Positions 22,507 through 34,840 of a stretch of DNA of 64,000 bases are shown piece after piece. Each line of letters starts with the position of its first letter. The first letter of the stretch is position 1. The notes beneath the pieces are model-generated. The model worked only from the letters and a program-made list of their open reading frames with translations, made no database searches and was not told the DNA's origin. The stretch is taken from contig NC_083605.1 of assembly GCF_029168945.1 (NCBI RefSeq), positions 7,633,280 to 7,697,279 of the forward strand, read 5' to 3'. Source of the DNA: Cannabis sativa. Taxonomy: Eukaryota > Streptophyta > Magnoliopsida > Rosales > Cannabaceae. Made by a program: the position numbers and the translations under genes.

Positions 22507-24765
22507 TGTAAAGCCCGCTTAGTTAATTTGGAAATTAGCAGTTGTTTATGTTTAAATCATGAAATTATTTATAGCTATTTAAATAATTTATTACTGTTAT
22601 TTATGGAATTCAGAAATCCATGATTATGTCATCAGCAGTTTTTATATTTCGCATTTCCGGTGTCCGGTATTTTGGAACTCGGCGTTTGGCTCAGTAGAAA
22701 TCACAACTTAGTATGTTGGTAATTTGGGGACGGGTTTAGACATTGGGAATGTCGGGAATGGCCGGGAATTTAGAATTTCCCAAAAATACCCCTTTAGTAT
22801 GATTTATGTGATTTTATGATGGAGGGGCAAAATGGTCTTTTTGCCCCAATGACTTTTTGTCTTTTAGTGACTTTTATTTGGAAATTAAATGTTTATTTAT
22901 TTGATTGTTTTTGGCTGAAATGGATTTAATAAATGGTTATGTTAAGTGGGTTTATATTATTTCTTTCATTTTACAAAAAACACTTAGAAAAGAAAAAAAA
23001 TAGAATTTTCCAAAAACTCTCTCTTTTCCTCTCCACTTTCGGCTGGGTATTTGGGGTGCAAAAGCTGGGTTTTTCTTCAATTTTCAAAGCTTGATTCAAC
23101 CTTAATTTGTGAGCTCTTGATTGTGGTAGGTGATTCTAACTCTTTCTCTTTATTTTCTTGAATAAAAATGGTGAAAATGTGAGTAAATGCATGCTTGCTT
23201 GAGGTGTTGTTGCTGCTGTGTTTGTAATATGATTTCTGAGGTTTAAATCTTGTTCAATTGAGTAGAATAGAGCTGGTTATGATGCATGCTAGTTGTGTTG
23301 TTCAAAGTCTTGATTTTTTAGCTCAAAAATGTGGTTTTCAAAGAGAAATGTCTATGTTCTGTTGCTGTGATATTGTTGATGTTTTTGATTGTTTTCAGAG
23401 GCTTAGTTAAGCTTGTTTAAGTAAGTTTAGATGGATTTGATTGCATGCTAGCTAGGTTTGCTCAAGTTTGAGTTTAGAACTCAAAGCTTGAGCTCTAATG
23501 GTGATTTTTGAATTCGTGCAATCTGGGTGGTTTTGTTGCCTTAGAAATGTTCTAGGGGAGGTATAGAACAGGTCTGGAAGGTTTCATGTGATTTGGGGTT
23601 GAATTGTGCAAGTTATGAATTTTTGAGGTTGCTGCCTGCGAGGAACCGGAATTCCGGTTGAGCATCCGGAATTCCGGATGGGGGTCCTGAATTTCCCAGA
23701 ACCGGAATTCCGGTTGGGCAACCGGTCTACCGGTTGGGGGATTTTTCAGAACCCTAGTTTTCCTCGTTTTTGGGTTTTTAGGGGTATTGCCATGCTTTTT
23801 ATCGATAGGGAAACTTTTAGTTCCAAGTTTTAGTCCCCGGGAAGTGATTTAGCGTGTCACTTATAGCGTTGTGATTTTTATGGTTTAGGAGCCGATGTCC
23901 GCCGTTCGGCTTCGGTTCCGGTCGGGTTGACGGCACATGAAATCGGAATCCGGGTAAGATTAGTATAACGGTATGCATATGTAGATTACATGTTTAGCGT
24001 GCATGTAGGAAGCCCGCTAGATTACATTAGTTATGTATTTAGGCTTCGAACCATCCAACCCTGTCATGCCTCAGGCATGTCCGGAGTATGACCAACAGCC
24101 GGAGTATGACCGGTTCGACCGATCAGGCTGACACTTGGTTGGTGGTTCAGTGCTATTGACCTATCTCGTCGGTACAGGCTGGAGTATGACCAGCAGCCGG
24201 AGTATGACCGGTTCGACCGATCAGGAGGATACTTGTCAATAGTACCGTCCCCTGAACGTTCAAAACTCAGTACCATGTTGGACATGGCAGTAGTAGCTCA
24301 GTACCATGTTGGACATGGCAGTAGCGGGACTCAGTATCGTGTTGGACACGGCAGTTAGTTATGTATGATATTATTATGCTTTTCTTACTGAGTCTGTCGA
24401 CTCACAGTTTATGTTCATGTGTAGGTAAAGGCAAGGCTGTAGCTGATGGACCGTGAGCGAGCTTATGAGATTGTACATGTCGGGGCGGTTAGGCCTGGAG
24501 CGTACGATCCTCGGGACAGCACGGCTGAGATTTTTGTAACTGTCGTTAGACGACTTTCATTTTGATGTAAAAGTTAAACAGTTAAAACGTTTGTAAATGA
24601 TTTTATAAATCGGGATCCCGAGACTCTTATAATATGGTTTATAAGTTTAATTAAAAAGCAAAATTTTAATTAATCACGTTTTTCCATAAATCTCGTTGAT
24701 TAGCAACGAGCTGCACAGTACGTTTAAAAATCACGTAATACGCCTAAGATAGTTAGGGTGTTACA
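22507..24765 (+). repeat. 3' LTR of the chromovirus (2259 bp)
   Basis: It starts TGTAAAGCCC, ends GGGTGTTACA, and is followed by AATGG (24766-24770). Its GC-rich part keeps complete GGAATTCCGG words where the 5' LTR shows GAATTCGG-type deletions. Confidence 0.92.
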
Positions 24766-24770
24766 AATGG

Positions 24771-25270
24771 GCATTTTCATGGAACTTTATTTATTTCTAT
24801 TTTTTTATTCATTATTGAGAATAACTTACAGGATTTGAAAGTGAGATACCCCGACATGTGGGGGATCACTAATAAACCCTACGGGTATATATATAGTGAT
24901 AGGCTAGGGTTAAAGAGACGAAAAACCTTGCGAGAGACGAAATCCTTGAGGGACTAAAATCATTCTTCGTGTTCTAAGAGCTTCCAAACTTAAAGACCAT
25001 TGGAGAGTATTTCCTTCTGCATCTTCTTCTTTGTGTTCTTCACGACACCAAGCTTTCATTGTTATACCTTTGACAAACACCATTACTTCGACACATTTAC
25101 TAAGGAAGAGAGACTATTCTCTATTTTCAACCATCATCCTTATCAAATTTAGAAATGTTGGGTCTTCCATGAGCCTTGTGTGCAGATTTTACCTAGAGAT
25201 CTTTTATTTACTATTATCCACACATTGTTGAGAACATAACTCTAGTGTGTGTCAGATCCAAATAATAAAA
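24771..25270 (+). other. Probable decayed LTR segment
   Basis: A TATA-like GGTATATATATAGTGATAGG at about 24882 precedes a pyrimidine-rich stretch, like the R-U5 part of an LTR. The open frame at 25031-25231 has no domain. Partner LTR and ends were not found, so this is only a tentative reading. Confidence 0.3.
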
Positions 25271-27037
25271 ACATAGTAGACGTAGCACCAAAATTATTGA
25301 GACATGGAAGTGAACTACTGTAAATTTCTAGTGTCTTTTTTTTTATTATTTATTGCGGTTTTATTTAACCAAGTTAATTCATCGCAATCCTCTTATTTTT
25401 TACAATTCGTAGACCAGTTGACTAAAAACCGCGTCAACAATAACAACAAACAATCTTTAATACTATATCATAATAAAATTATTTTTCATTAGTAAATATA
25501 ATATTTATACTTTTATTACAATTTTGAATACAATTATTAATTCTACATAAATAAATTTATAAACTTTATATAAATTTTATTAAGATATAATTATTTTTAT
25601 ATAAAAGTATATTTTATTATTTTAATACAAAACTTAAAAAATTATAAGATTAATTATAATTTAGAGTTAATATTTATAATGGACATAATTATAAAATAAG
25701 TTTTTGTATTAAATTAAATGTTATTAAAATAGAGATTCTGTTCAATACTATATACATGTTTTACATACATAGAGTAAAGATCAGATCATGTATATTTAAT
25801 TTGAGTATGTTTGCAAAAGCACAAGTTCAAAGGCCAAATTAAGCTTCTGCAGACAATACTTGTACGGAATATTAATTAAGTTACAGAAGATTTTGTACTT
25901 TTGTCCATAACTATAAGCTATATGTTTTATTACAATTTCAAACGGTGTTACAGTAGTAAATAAATGTTTAATTGATTTAATTTTGAGGTTGTAACCTCTT
26001 AATAACCCATGAAATAGTATTATTGGAATGTTTCCCAATAATAAAATGGTCATTTGGTCAACTTAATTTGGTCATCAATAAGATAAAACACAACTTATTA
26101 TTATTACGTATGTGGGTACGTAAAAATTATTGACATGATATATGTTTTGACTTATAATTTTTTATTTTAACCTTTAATTTACTTTTCCGTGCGTATAAAT
26201 GTAGATGAAGTTTTACGTGTCAACCAATACAAACCAATATTATATATTATACATACCGATCGATTTCAAAGTAATAAGATAAAAACTATTAATTGTTCGA
26301 AATTAAAAAAAAAAAGTTGGAAGATCATCAATTCAAATGATATATATATATATATATATATATGTAAATATAAATATTATTTGTGTGAAACTTTTGGGTG
26401 TAATTTCTTCTTTAACGGCCATGCACATCTACTAATTATGTGTAGTAACTAGTGACGTAACTAAATTGCATGCACGCAGAAATTATATAACATATATATT
26501 TCTCAGCATATCTTAATACAATATATTAAATTTGATTTGACAACTTTTTGTGTAATAGACTAATTTTACTACCACAAAACAAATCTTTTTAGTAGGTTTT
26601 TTTTTAATTGATTAATAAATTAACTGACCCTTTTGAGTGTAATTTTATTAAATTTATCACCTTATGGTATTAATTATTATAAAATAACTGAATTAATAAG
26701 ATTAATATAATTTTAATTAGTCATTTGTCTTCCTTATTTCGTCTTCTCCCTAAACAAAACAATTAGCAGTCCCTTCACAAAACTCTCGCCTAACCACTGC
26801 CTCCCATCTCCTATTACTCTATTTTCATATGTTTTTACCTAAATTTTTTAAATATTGTATTTTTCATACCTAAAAATATATTCTTGAAATTTGATCATCT
26901 TTTGTTTGAATTTTCAAGGTAAACTAAATTCAGAGATGGTAGTTGTGGTTGTAGCTCCGACCGGCGCTTTTGGTGGAAAAATTGTTAAATCTCAACATCC
27001 ATTAAAGTCTAAATCTAACATCTAATAGTTTCATTAA
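25271..27037. other. AT-rich intergenic sequence
   Basis: No gene is supported. It contains a (TA)n run at 26340-26362. A short ATG-led stretch at 26936 (MVVVVVAPTGAFGGKIVK) could be a gene-fragment remnant but ends after about 29 codons. Confidence 0.6.
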
Positions 27038-27236
27038 TGTAAATTGCTTTTTTTTTTTTTTTTTTAATTTTGTAATTTTTTTTTATGAATAAGGTACTTG
27101 TATTGCTCAAACAATATTTACAATTTTGACAACTTACAACTTTTGACTACTTACAATGATCAAAACTCCTCAATCTATCCCCCAGACTATCTATGCAAAC
27201 AATTACACCGAATCAATCACACTATCTATCAATGAA

Positions 27237-27866
27237 TTAGATATTCACAATCCATTCTCTATCTACATCTTTGGTTTTCTTGGGCATAATTTCTATGATC
27301 GTGAGCTTACTCTCCCTTTGAATGTGCTTCACCACTGCCTGTATGTGCCTCATCTTTTGGTTCCATAAGACATCGTTTCTAGCCTCCCAAATGTGGTAAA
27401 TCAGCCTTGCTATAACAACCTTCGGCATGCTTCTTCTAGTTGCTGAACTGCTCTTGTTATTTTTTATATTCTTCATTATGCCTTGCACCGATTCATCATT
27501 TAATCTCCAATGCAGCCAATTTTTGACTTCCTGGAGGCAGTTCCTGCTGTAGTCACAAGCAAAAAATAGGTGCTTAATTGATTCCTTCTCCTTCCCACAT
27601 GAGAGACAAGTCTCATCTATACTCACATCATACTTGGCTAGCCTTTCTTTTGTGTTTAATCTTCCCCACATGACTAACCAAATAATGAATTTATGCTTTG
27701 GAATAATAAGTCTATCCCATACATCTTTATGCCAATAAACCTTCTCATTGTTGGAGAATAATAAGTTGTATCCTTGCTGAATTTTGTACTTCTGCAGTAA
27801 AAAACCAGCAGCATCAGTTTTCTCTTTCAAGCGATTTTTGACTCCAACAATTTTCTTCCAATACCA
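27237..27866 (-). pseudogene. LINE zf-RVT / C-terminal segment
   Basis: The reading CSWYWKK...WHKDVWDRLIIPKHKFIIWLVMWGRLNTKERL...CLSCGKEKESIKHLFFAC is the reverse-transcriptase-associated zinc-binding domain (zf-RVT), with its C-x2-C and H-x4-C. A one-base frame change near 27865 separates it from the reverse transcriptase frame upstream. There is no RNase H domain after it, unlike the LINEs at 38773 and 33284. Confidence 0.75.
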
Positions 27867-27867
27867 G

Positions 27868-28965
27868 CTACAATTGTTGATCCTTCAAATAGATAGCATG
27901 TATCCATCTCACAAATAAGCAATCTTTTTTGCTTGCTATATCCAAAACGTACCTACCAAGTGCAGCAGTATTCCAGTTCTGAATATTTCTGAAGCCTAAT
28001 CCCCCCGATTTCTTTGAATTACATACACTCTCCCATGCTATCAAACCAGGTCCCACTCCTCCTTGAATGCCTTTCCATAAGAAGGAACGGTAAATGGCTT
28101 CTATATCTTTAAGTAGCTTCTTAGGCAAGATCATTATTTGAGACCAATATGTGTGGATGGAAATCAACACGGAATTGATCAAAGTCACTCTTCCCATGTA
28201 TGATAAATTTCTTGAACTCCAAGACCGGATCTTACTCACCATTTTCTCAAGAAGTTCCTGAGATTCAGCTTTACTAATCCTCTTCGAACATATGGGAACT
28301 CCCAAGTACCTGAAAGGAAGAGTACTTCTTTTAAATTTCGATGCATCAAGAATCCTGTTCACCTCTCCTTCTGTCATACCCGAACAATAGATAGCAGTTT
28401 TCTGCTCATTAGGAAGAAGGCCAGAACTTGCTGGAAACAATTTCAGGCCCTGTAGCATCAACATAATGGAGACATAATCTCCATTGCTGAATATTAAAAG
28501 GTCATCAGCAAAACAGAGGTGATTGAGTTTCAGACTTGAGCACATATCATGGAACTTAAAACCTGGCCATTCTCCCACCTTCTTAAGGATTCTAGACAAA
28601 TATTCCATGCCAAGGACAAAAAGCAAAGGAGACATGGGATCTCCTTGCCTTAAGCCTCTTTTAGCACTAAAAAATCCACACAAGGATCCATTGAGAAGCA
28701 AAGAAAACTTTGGGGTTCTTATGCAATTCATTATGAGAGTAATGAACTGATGTGGGAATCCAAAAGCTACCATCATTTCCTCAATAAAACCCCATTCAAT
28801 TGTATCATATGCCTTCCGAAGATCGATTTTGATCATGCAACTTGGCTTACAATTCTTCCTTCTATATAATCTTACCAAGTCCTGACAAATTAAGACATTA
28901 TGTGCAATGAATTTCCCATGAACAAAGCCACCTTGGTTATCTGCAATCAGATCAGGCAGTATAGT
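27868..28965 (-). pseudogene. LINE reverse transcriptase core
   Basis: Motifs are [14 protein letters not shown] (first catalytic Asp), [13 protein letters not shown] and [11 protein letters not shown] (the catalytic FADD), followed by the RYLGVPI thumb motif. The frame is open for 336 residues to 28878. It is separated from the upstream part by a stop at 28966-28968 after ATKVICNRL. Confidence 0.85.
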
Positions 28966-30150
28966 TCATAATCTATTGCAAATCACCTTGGTGGCAATCT
29001 TGTACAACACATTACAACAGGATATTGGTCTGAAATCCGCAACAGTTTTTGGACAAGTCGACTTGGGGATAAGAGTGATAGTTGTGGTATTAATCTCTTT
29101 TAAGATTTTCCCTGAGTTTAGGAAAGAAAGGACAACATCTTCCACTTCAGAACCCACTAGATTCCAATTATCCTGGAAAAAAGCACTCCCAAATCCATCT
29201 GGACCTGGGGACTTCAAACCAGGAATGGAGAAAAGAGCCTCCTTCACTTCCTTGGGGGTATACTCAGCATTCAGAATGCCTCTATGAATCTCATTGATCT
29301 TAGGTCCAAGATCAACTAATCTCTGATTGACTTTCCTCCTTTGTGCCATGGAATTCCCCAACAATCCAGTATAATAATCAAGAAAGGCTTCCTGCACCCC
29401 ATCCAAACTATCACACCAGATGCCATTCCCATCTTCAATGGAAAGAATTCTATTATGAACTCTTCTAACTTTTAGAGATGCATGAAACAATGCTGAATTT
29501 TCATCCCCATATTTCAGCCATGACATCTTTGCTTTTTGCGAAAGAAAAAGAACATAGGCCTTGTGAACCTCAGAATACCTCCTACAAGCTTCCTGTTCTG
29601 CTAGCATTTTTTCCTCATTAAGGGGATCTGTACTCAACTGTTTCTAATCTTCTTCTAATGCCTCCTTCGAAATTTTTTCAGCTTTATGAATCTCTGAAAA
29701 TCCTTCCCTATTTATGTCTTTGAGCACCTGTTTTAGCCTTCTTAACTTGGTGACTATTCGAAACATTTTGGATCCCTCTGCCAACTGATTCCAACTCCCA
29801 GCAACTTTATCTTCATATCCAGGTGTCGTTTTCCACATGTTAAAGTATCTAAAGGGTTTTTTTCCAAGGTGCCTTTCCATGTAAATGGAGACAAGGATCG
29901 GACTGTGGTCAAAAACACCTTCAGGCAGAAACACTGCTTCAGATTCCTCAAAGGATTCTATCCAATCTGAGTTCACCAATGCCCTGTCAATTTTAGAAAA
30001 CACCCTGTCATCTGGTTTTTGTTTATTATTCCAGGTATAAAAATTACCTGAGAATTTCAAATCACTCAAGCCACAAAAATCGATGCAGTCCCTAAATCTC
30101 TGTGACAGATTACTCCCTACTCTTTTTCCAACCCTCTCATTGGCATTAAG
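28966..30150 (-). pseudogene. LINE endonuclease remnant and RT N-terminal part
   Basis: The upstream part reads LSQRFRDCIDFCGLSDLKFSGNFYTW...SKIDRALVNSDW...FDHSPI, the C-terminal half of the apurinic-type endonuclease. It is followed by a linker and the RT start with SPGPDGFGSAFFQ and DFRPISCCNVLYKI. An in-frame stop at 29644-29646 divides it. The usual S-D-H near the end is F-D-H. The 5' truncation at about 30153 removes the first half of the endonuclease. Confidence 0.8.
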
Positions 30151-30426
30151 TATTGTAAATTATTTTTAGGATTTTCCTAAATTGTTAAGATTGTGTTTTT
30201 GTGGATATGAGTGGTGAACGGGTTTTGATCGGTATTGGTGACTGAATTTTGGTAATAAGATAAAAATTTAAATTCTACTAGTATATATATTTGTATTTTG
30301 TGTTGTATTGGATATGTATTATATGTTTATGTATTTTGTAAATGCACTGTATGTATAAAAATATTTTAATTATATTATATATTTTGATGTATTGTATATG
30401 TATATATAATATTTTAAACTAATAGT

Positions 30427-30731
30427 CACTACAACAAATTACTATTTTTTGTGACAGTTTTTAGTCACAACATAAATTTGTTGTGACTAAATGTGACTTT
30501 TAGTCACAACAAAAATTTACTTGTGACTGAAACATAGTCTTTAGATATAAGTTGTCACTAATTTAATTTTAGTCACAACAAATATTGTAACTAAAAATAC
30601 ATTTAGTGATAACAAATTGTAATTTTGTAACTAATATTGTTAGCCACGAACCTTTCAGTCACAATATAGGAATGATAATTTACAATTAGTGACAAATTTT
30701 ATTGTAACTAAAAGTAAAATTTTTTGTAGTG
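30427..30731. mobile_element. Small CACTA-like MITE (305 bp)
   Basis: It starts CACTACAACAAATT and ends, in reverse complement, CACTACAAAAAATT. The interior is filled with TAGTCACAAC / GTTGTGACTA repeats in both orientations. Flanking triplets (AGT, ATT) do not match, so the target duplication is unproven. A relative lies at 48002-48295. Confidence 0.6.
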
Positions 30732-31106
30732 ATTTTTGTTACAGTTACTTAACTAGTTACTAATTTTTGTGTATTTTTATTAATACCTTGTTACTCATTA
30801 GTAACTTAGTAATAAATTAACTAGTTGATAACTAATGACTCATAAATTATATAACTAGTAAGTAGTTAATTAATTAATTAAAATCTTAATTTTATAGTAT
30901 TTCTTTAAATTGTAGGTTGCGAGGCTGCTAATTTGTAAGAATTCGACTTATTTGGTATTGATCGTTTTTAGCTAGCTAGAGGCATACATTTATTAACTTT
31001 TTCTATTAATTAATTATGAAAGCTTGGGAGAGTTTGAATATCTTAAATATTTATCCGTAGTGAAGTAAGTTCTGTAATATATTGTAGTGCGGTTGGATAG
31101 ATGGAA

Positions 31107-32974
31107 CAACATGTTGGGTTTTATGCCCTAAATAAAACTCATTTCATATAATCAGATTTACTTATTAATAAAGACCAGAAATAACATTTTATGTTGCATG
31201 GTTCACATGATTTATTTCATGATTATAGGTATATAATGTATGAATTCTTTTTAAGTCCAGAACATATGGGTTGGTTAAAGATTATAGTGTTGTCAGCACA
31301 GTGGAATATAATCTTTATTATATGTTCAAAAGTAGATTCCCTGATTTGTCAGAACACTGGATTTAGACTGACATGGTATAATCAGCGATAGGTATTCTTA
31401 CACCTTGGAAAAGTGTTATGTCCTTTCCAGGACATTGGCAAAGTTTACCAGTATCGGATGCATGGAGTATGCATTGGAATGGACCGATATTGAACTTTGA
31501 ATTAGATTTTGAAACTTACCGTAAACATCTATTCAATTCAATATCATAAGTTGGTCCTAGATCACATGATCGAAATCCTGATATGGTTAGGCTCAATTTC
31601 AAGAGTATTATTCGTGTTCTTTGATTTGTTAGTTAAGCCTAATCTTTAGTTTGGGCAATACGTACATTTTGGTAACACGGTAGTGCAATTGAGTGGGAGC
31701 GCTAACATAAATATGGAATCTATAGCTTCTATTTGGCAAATAGAAGTAAAGGATGATTTCCTTCGAGCTTAACCAAATGAAGATAAATGGTGGAGATCTC
31801 ATTTCACTTAGGTGAAATATCATTTATACAGGGTTAAGTGTTTTAAGGATAAAATACATTGTAGGGTGTTACGGTAATTTAATCCTGTACAGTGTAAATC
31901 ATCTATATAGAGGATCATTGATCACATTAGGGTTATAACAATGGATAACTAATTACGTGTCTATATCGTGGAACATATAGAGCGTTTCTATATGGCTGAG
32001 AGTGCAATTCCAAGTTCTAAGTGTGGATTCAATGAGGAATTAATAAGTTAGGGAATTTACTTGGTAAATTCGGTTCGACTTATTAGAAGCTCGGTTATAT
32101 AGACCCATGGTCCCCATACTAGTTGAGACCATACTGCTTGTAAGACTCAGTTAATTGATTTTAATTAATCAATTATAATTCTAAAAGTTAGACTATGTCT
32201 ACTTTATGAATTTTCACTAAGCAAGGGTAAAACAGTAAATAGAGAGTTTAAAGGGTATATTTATTAATTGGGAAACTTTGATTAGTTTTTATTAATAAAT
32301 AAAATAAATGACAATATATTATTTAATAATTAATTATAGTTATTAAATAATTAGATTTGACATTTATGAAGTTGAAAGAGAGAATTGGCAATTTTGAGAA
32401 AATGGGAAACTAGAAATGATGAAATAGGAAAGTTGGAAAAGTGGAAGGATTTGTGTTTCCTCAACACATGGCCGGCCACCTTTACCCCTATTTCTCATTT
32501 TATTTTTCAATTCCAAATGCCAAATAATTCAACTTTAACCCTATGTGGTATTCTATAAATAGAAGGTAAAGGCTTTAGGTTTGAGATACACTTCACAGTT
32601 TATTCTTTCAAACACTATGAAACCGCCACTCTCTCTCTTTCTTTCTTCTCTGTTTTTCGAATTCTCTTGAGTGATGAGTAGTGCCCACACACATCAAGTG
32701 GTATCTCAATCATAGTATGGAAGACTATGGAAAATCTGCATCAAAGAAGGAGAAAAGAAGATCCAGGTTCAGATCTTGGTGATGCTCTACTACAGAAAGG
32801 AATCAAGGGCTAGAGATCTGAACGGAAGGAGTCATATTATTCCGCTGCACCCACTGTAAGGTTTTCTAACTTTATATGTGTTTATTTTCATTGTTTTAGA
32901 ATTCATATTAGGTTGTTAATCCAACATACTTGTTAGTAAATCTAGATCCTGGTAAAATAATTTCCAACACAACA
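31107..32974 (+). mobile_element. Solo LTR (31112-32969) with CAACA target duplication
   Basis: TGTTGG at 31112 and CCAACA ending at 32969 bound an 1858-bp LTR, flanked by CAACA at 31107-31111 and 32970-32974. A TATA box (CTATAAATAGAAGG, about 32555) sits about 400 bp before the end, as expected for an LTR promoter. No internal region or second LTR is present, so it arose by LTR-LTR recombination. The orientation is given by the TATA box. The lineage, probably Copia, is inferred from the general look. Confidence 0.8.
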
Positions 32975-33326
32975 TGCATGTGGATGAGTTTGAATATCTT
33001 AAATATTCATAGGTAGTGAAATAAGTTTTGTGAATACATTACTGTAGTCACATGTGTGAAAATTTTTGTATTGCTAAATGTAGTTGTGATTGTTTTATAC
33101 TATATTTTGTTGTTATTAATAACTTTATTGTTTTTACTTTTTTGAAACGTTCAATTATAGCTATTATGCTGCTAAAATTTTAGTAGAATTAGGACTAGTT
33201 ACTACTTAGTAACATAGTATACTACAATTAGTTACTAGTTAGTAATTTAGAATAGGATTAGTTAATAGTTAGTTGCAATGTTTTGTTTTTTTTGATAAGT
33301 AAATTCTTTATTGAAAAAAAAAAAAC

Positions 33327-33958
33327 TTAAAGAGTAGCCACAAGGGGAACTGCCTCCCTTACAACCATTTTTTTGCACACATTGTTTACTCTAGCCAAAT
33401 AGGCAAGCCTATCAACAACAGAGTTTTCCACACGAGGGGTAAAATTAAACGTAATACAAGAAAAGGACTGAAACAAAGACACACATTGTCGAAAGATAGG
33501 ATAGGAGCCCCACGCAAGAGGGAGCTCTTGGACCTTCAAAGCCTGAACAACAATAGCCGAGTCAGAGATGATTTGCACCGAGGAAACACGCTCTTCAATA
33601 GCCACCACCATAGCAAGATGAATGGCCTCCAACTCCGCTTCCAGAACACTGTTAACACTGCAGACTGCTTGACAAGTAATAACTCTTTCATCATCAGTTC
33701 CAACTTGGACAATCCAAGACCCCCAGAGTGACCCACCACAGAAGCATTGACCATGAAAAAAGCCTCGAAGTGGTCCAAGTTGATGACAGGCTCCTCCTGG
33801 ACACGAGAGTGGACCAATTCCACACTAGAATAAAACTCTTCGAACCATCTCAACACTCTGAAGGATGTAGCAACAATATCAGAGGGAGCATTTTGGAAAC
33901 ACTGATCATTTCTACATTGCCAAATTCCTTCGAATGCACAAGCAGTAAAGCACAACAA
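33327..33958 (-). pseudogene. LINE RNase H domain remnant
   Basis: In two frames the minus strand gives the RNase H domain of plant LINEs: EAIHLAMVVAIEERVSSVQIISDSAIVVQAL (second and third catalytic positions, E and D) and a tail RVENSVVDRLAYLARV. The N-terminal part (FFMVNASVVGHSGGLG) is in a different frame, so at least one indel lies near 33640-33660. Confidence 0.7.
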
Positions 33959-34045
33959 CTTGTTATCACCAAGGTTGCAAAGCCAGGTGAAGAGATTTTC
34001 GACAGAGTCAAAACGTTGGTTCCTAGTTAGCAGGCTCCAGGGGCT

Positions 34046-34840
34046 CTAGAACCAAAGACCACGGGCGAAGTTGCTCTCCCAAAAAAGATGGATATCAGAT
34101 CCCAGTTCATTGTTGCATAGGCCACACATCCTTTCTTGCGAATTGGGAAAGATCAAATTTGTTTTAAGGGCCAAACAACCGCCCATAGCTTTCCAAAGTA
34201 GCAAGAAGTGGCGAGGATGTAGCTTCAGCTTCAAAAGTTTCTTCCAGCAATCCTTTTCTTTCTTGAACCGATGGCTTTGAGACAACCAGTAGGAATTTTT
34301 GACTGTGAATTTCCCCTTGTCACTGGCTCTCCAGAACACTATATCGCCATCATCCGTCAAAGGCTTGATATGAAGAATTGCTTTAGCAACATCATGGGAG
34401 AAGCAAGCTCTTATCAGGTTGACATTCCATGAGCGCGTCCCTGGAAGAAACAAGTCTGAAACAATGGTGAATTTGTGGGTAATTGCAAAGGAGAAATTGC
34501 GTCTAACCTCCTCCGGACTGTACCCCGGAACCACAGGCTTGGTCCAAAGATTAGTTTCTCCATTACCTGTGAGAATTCCTGCACCAGTAACACATAACTT
34601 ACGAGCCTCCAGAATTCCTTTCCAAAGGAAGGATTCATTCCCATGTCTTTCAATTGTCTAAAAATCCCAATCAACACAATACTTAGCTCAGTGAGGATTT
34701 TGACCCACGGACGATTGTCATTGATGAGCAGACTCCACGCCAATTTAGCAAGTAATGCCAAGTTTATGTCTCTGAATCTTCTCAAACCAAGTCCTCCATT
34801 CCTTTTAGGCTGGCAAATCTTTAACCAACATTTCAGGGCC
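34046..34840 (-). pseudogene. LINE RT C-terminal and zf-RVT remnant
   Basis: The reading FRDINLALLAKLAWSLL...VLLVQEFSQV, then FWRASDKGKFTVKNSYWLS...LHPRHFLLLWKAMGGCLALKTNL...CGLCNNELGSDIHLFWE, is the post-RT region and zf-RVT. It spans two frames (34414-34785 and 34046-34534). Confidence 0.7.

Larger units (their letters stand above)
15275..24765 (+). mobile_element. Tekay-type Ty3/gypsy chromovirus, complete layout but mutated
   Basis: Two LTRs of about 2.26 kb (15275-17534 and 22507-24765) flank a gag-pol region, with an initiator-Met-type primer site, a purine tract and a 5-bp AATGG duplication. The order gag, protease, reverse transcriptase, RNase H, integrase and a C-terminal chromodomain-like segment, together with the long LTRs, suits the Tekay/Del chromovirus lineage. 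The coding region has several frameshifts in gag and protease and one TAG inside integrase, so this copy is not autonomous as written. The high LTR similarity points to a recent insertion. Confidence 0.9.
27046..30153 (-). mobile_element. 5'-truncated L1-type LINE, minus strand
   Basis: The minus strand carries a poly(A) tail (T-run at about 27048-27064 on the plus strand) at its 3' end and is cut off inside the endonuclease at its 5' end. Short TGTAAATT copies at 27038-27045 and 30154-30161 may be the target duplication. The order is endonuclease C-terminal half, reverse transcriptase, then zf-RVT. ORF1 is missing. At least two in-frame stops and one frameshift make it dead. Confidence 0.85.
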
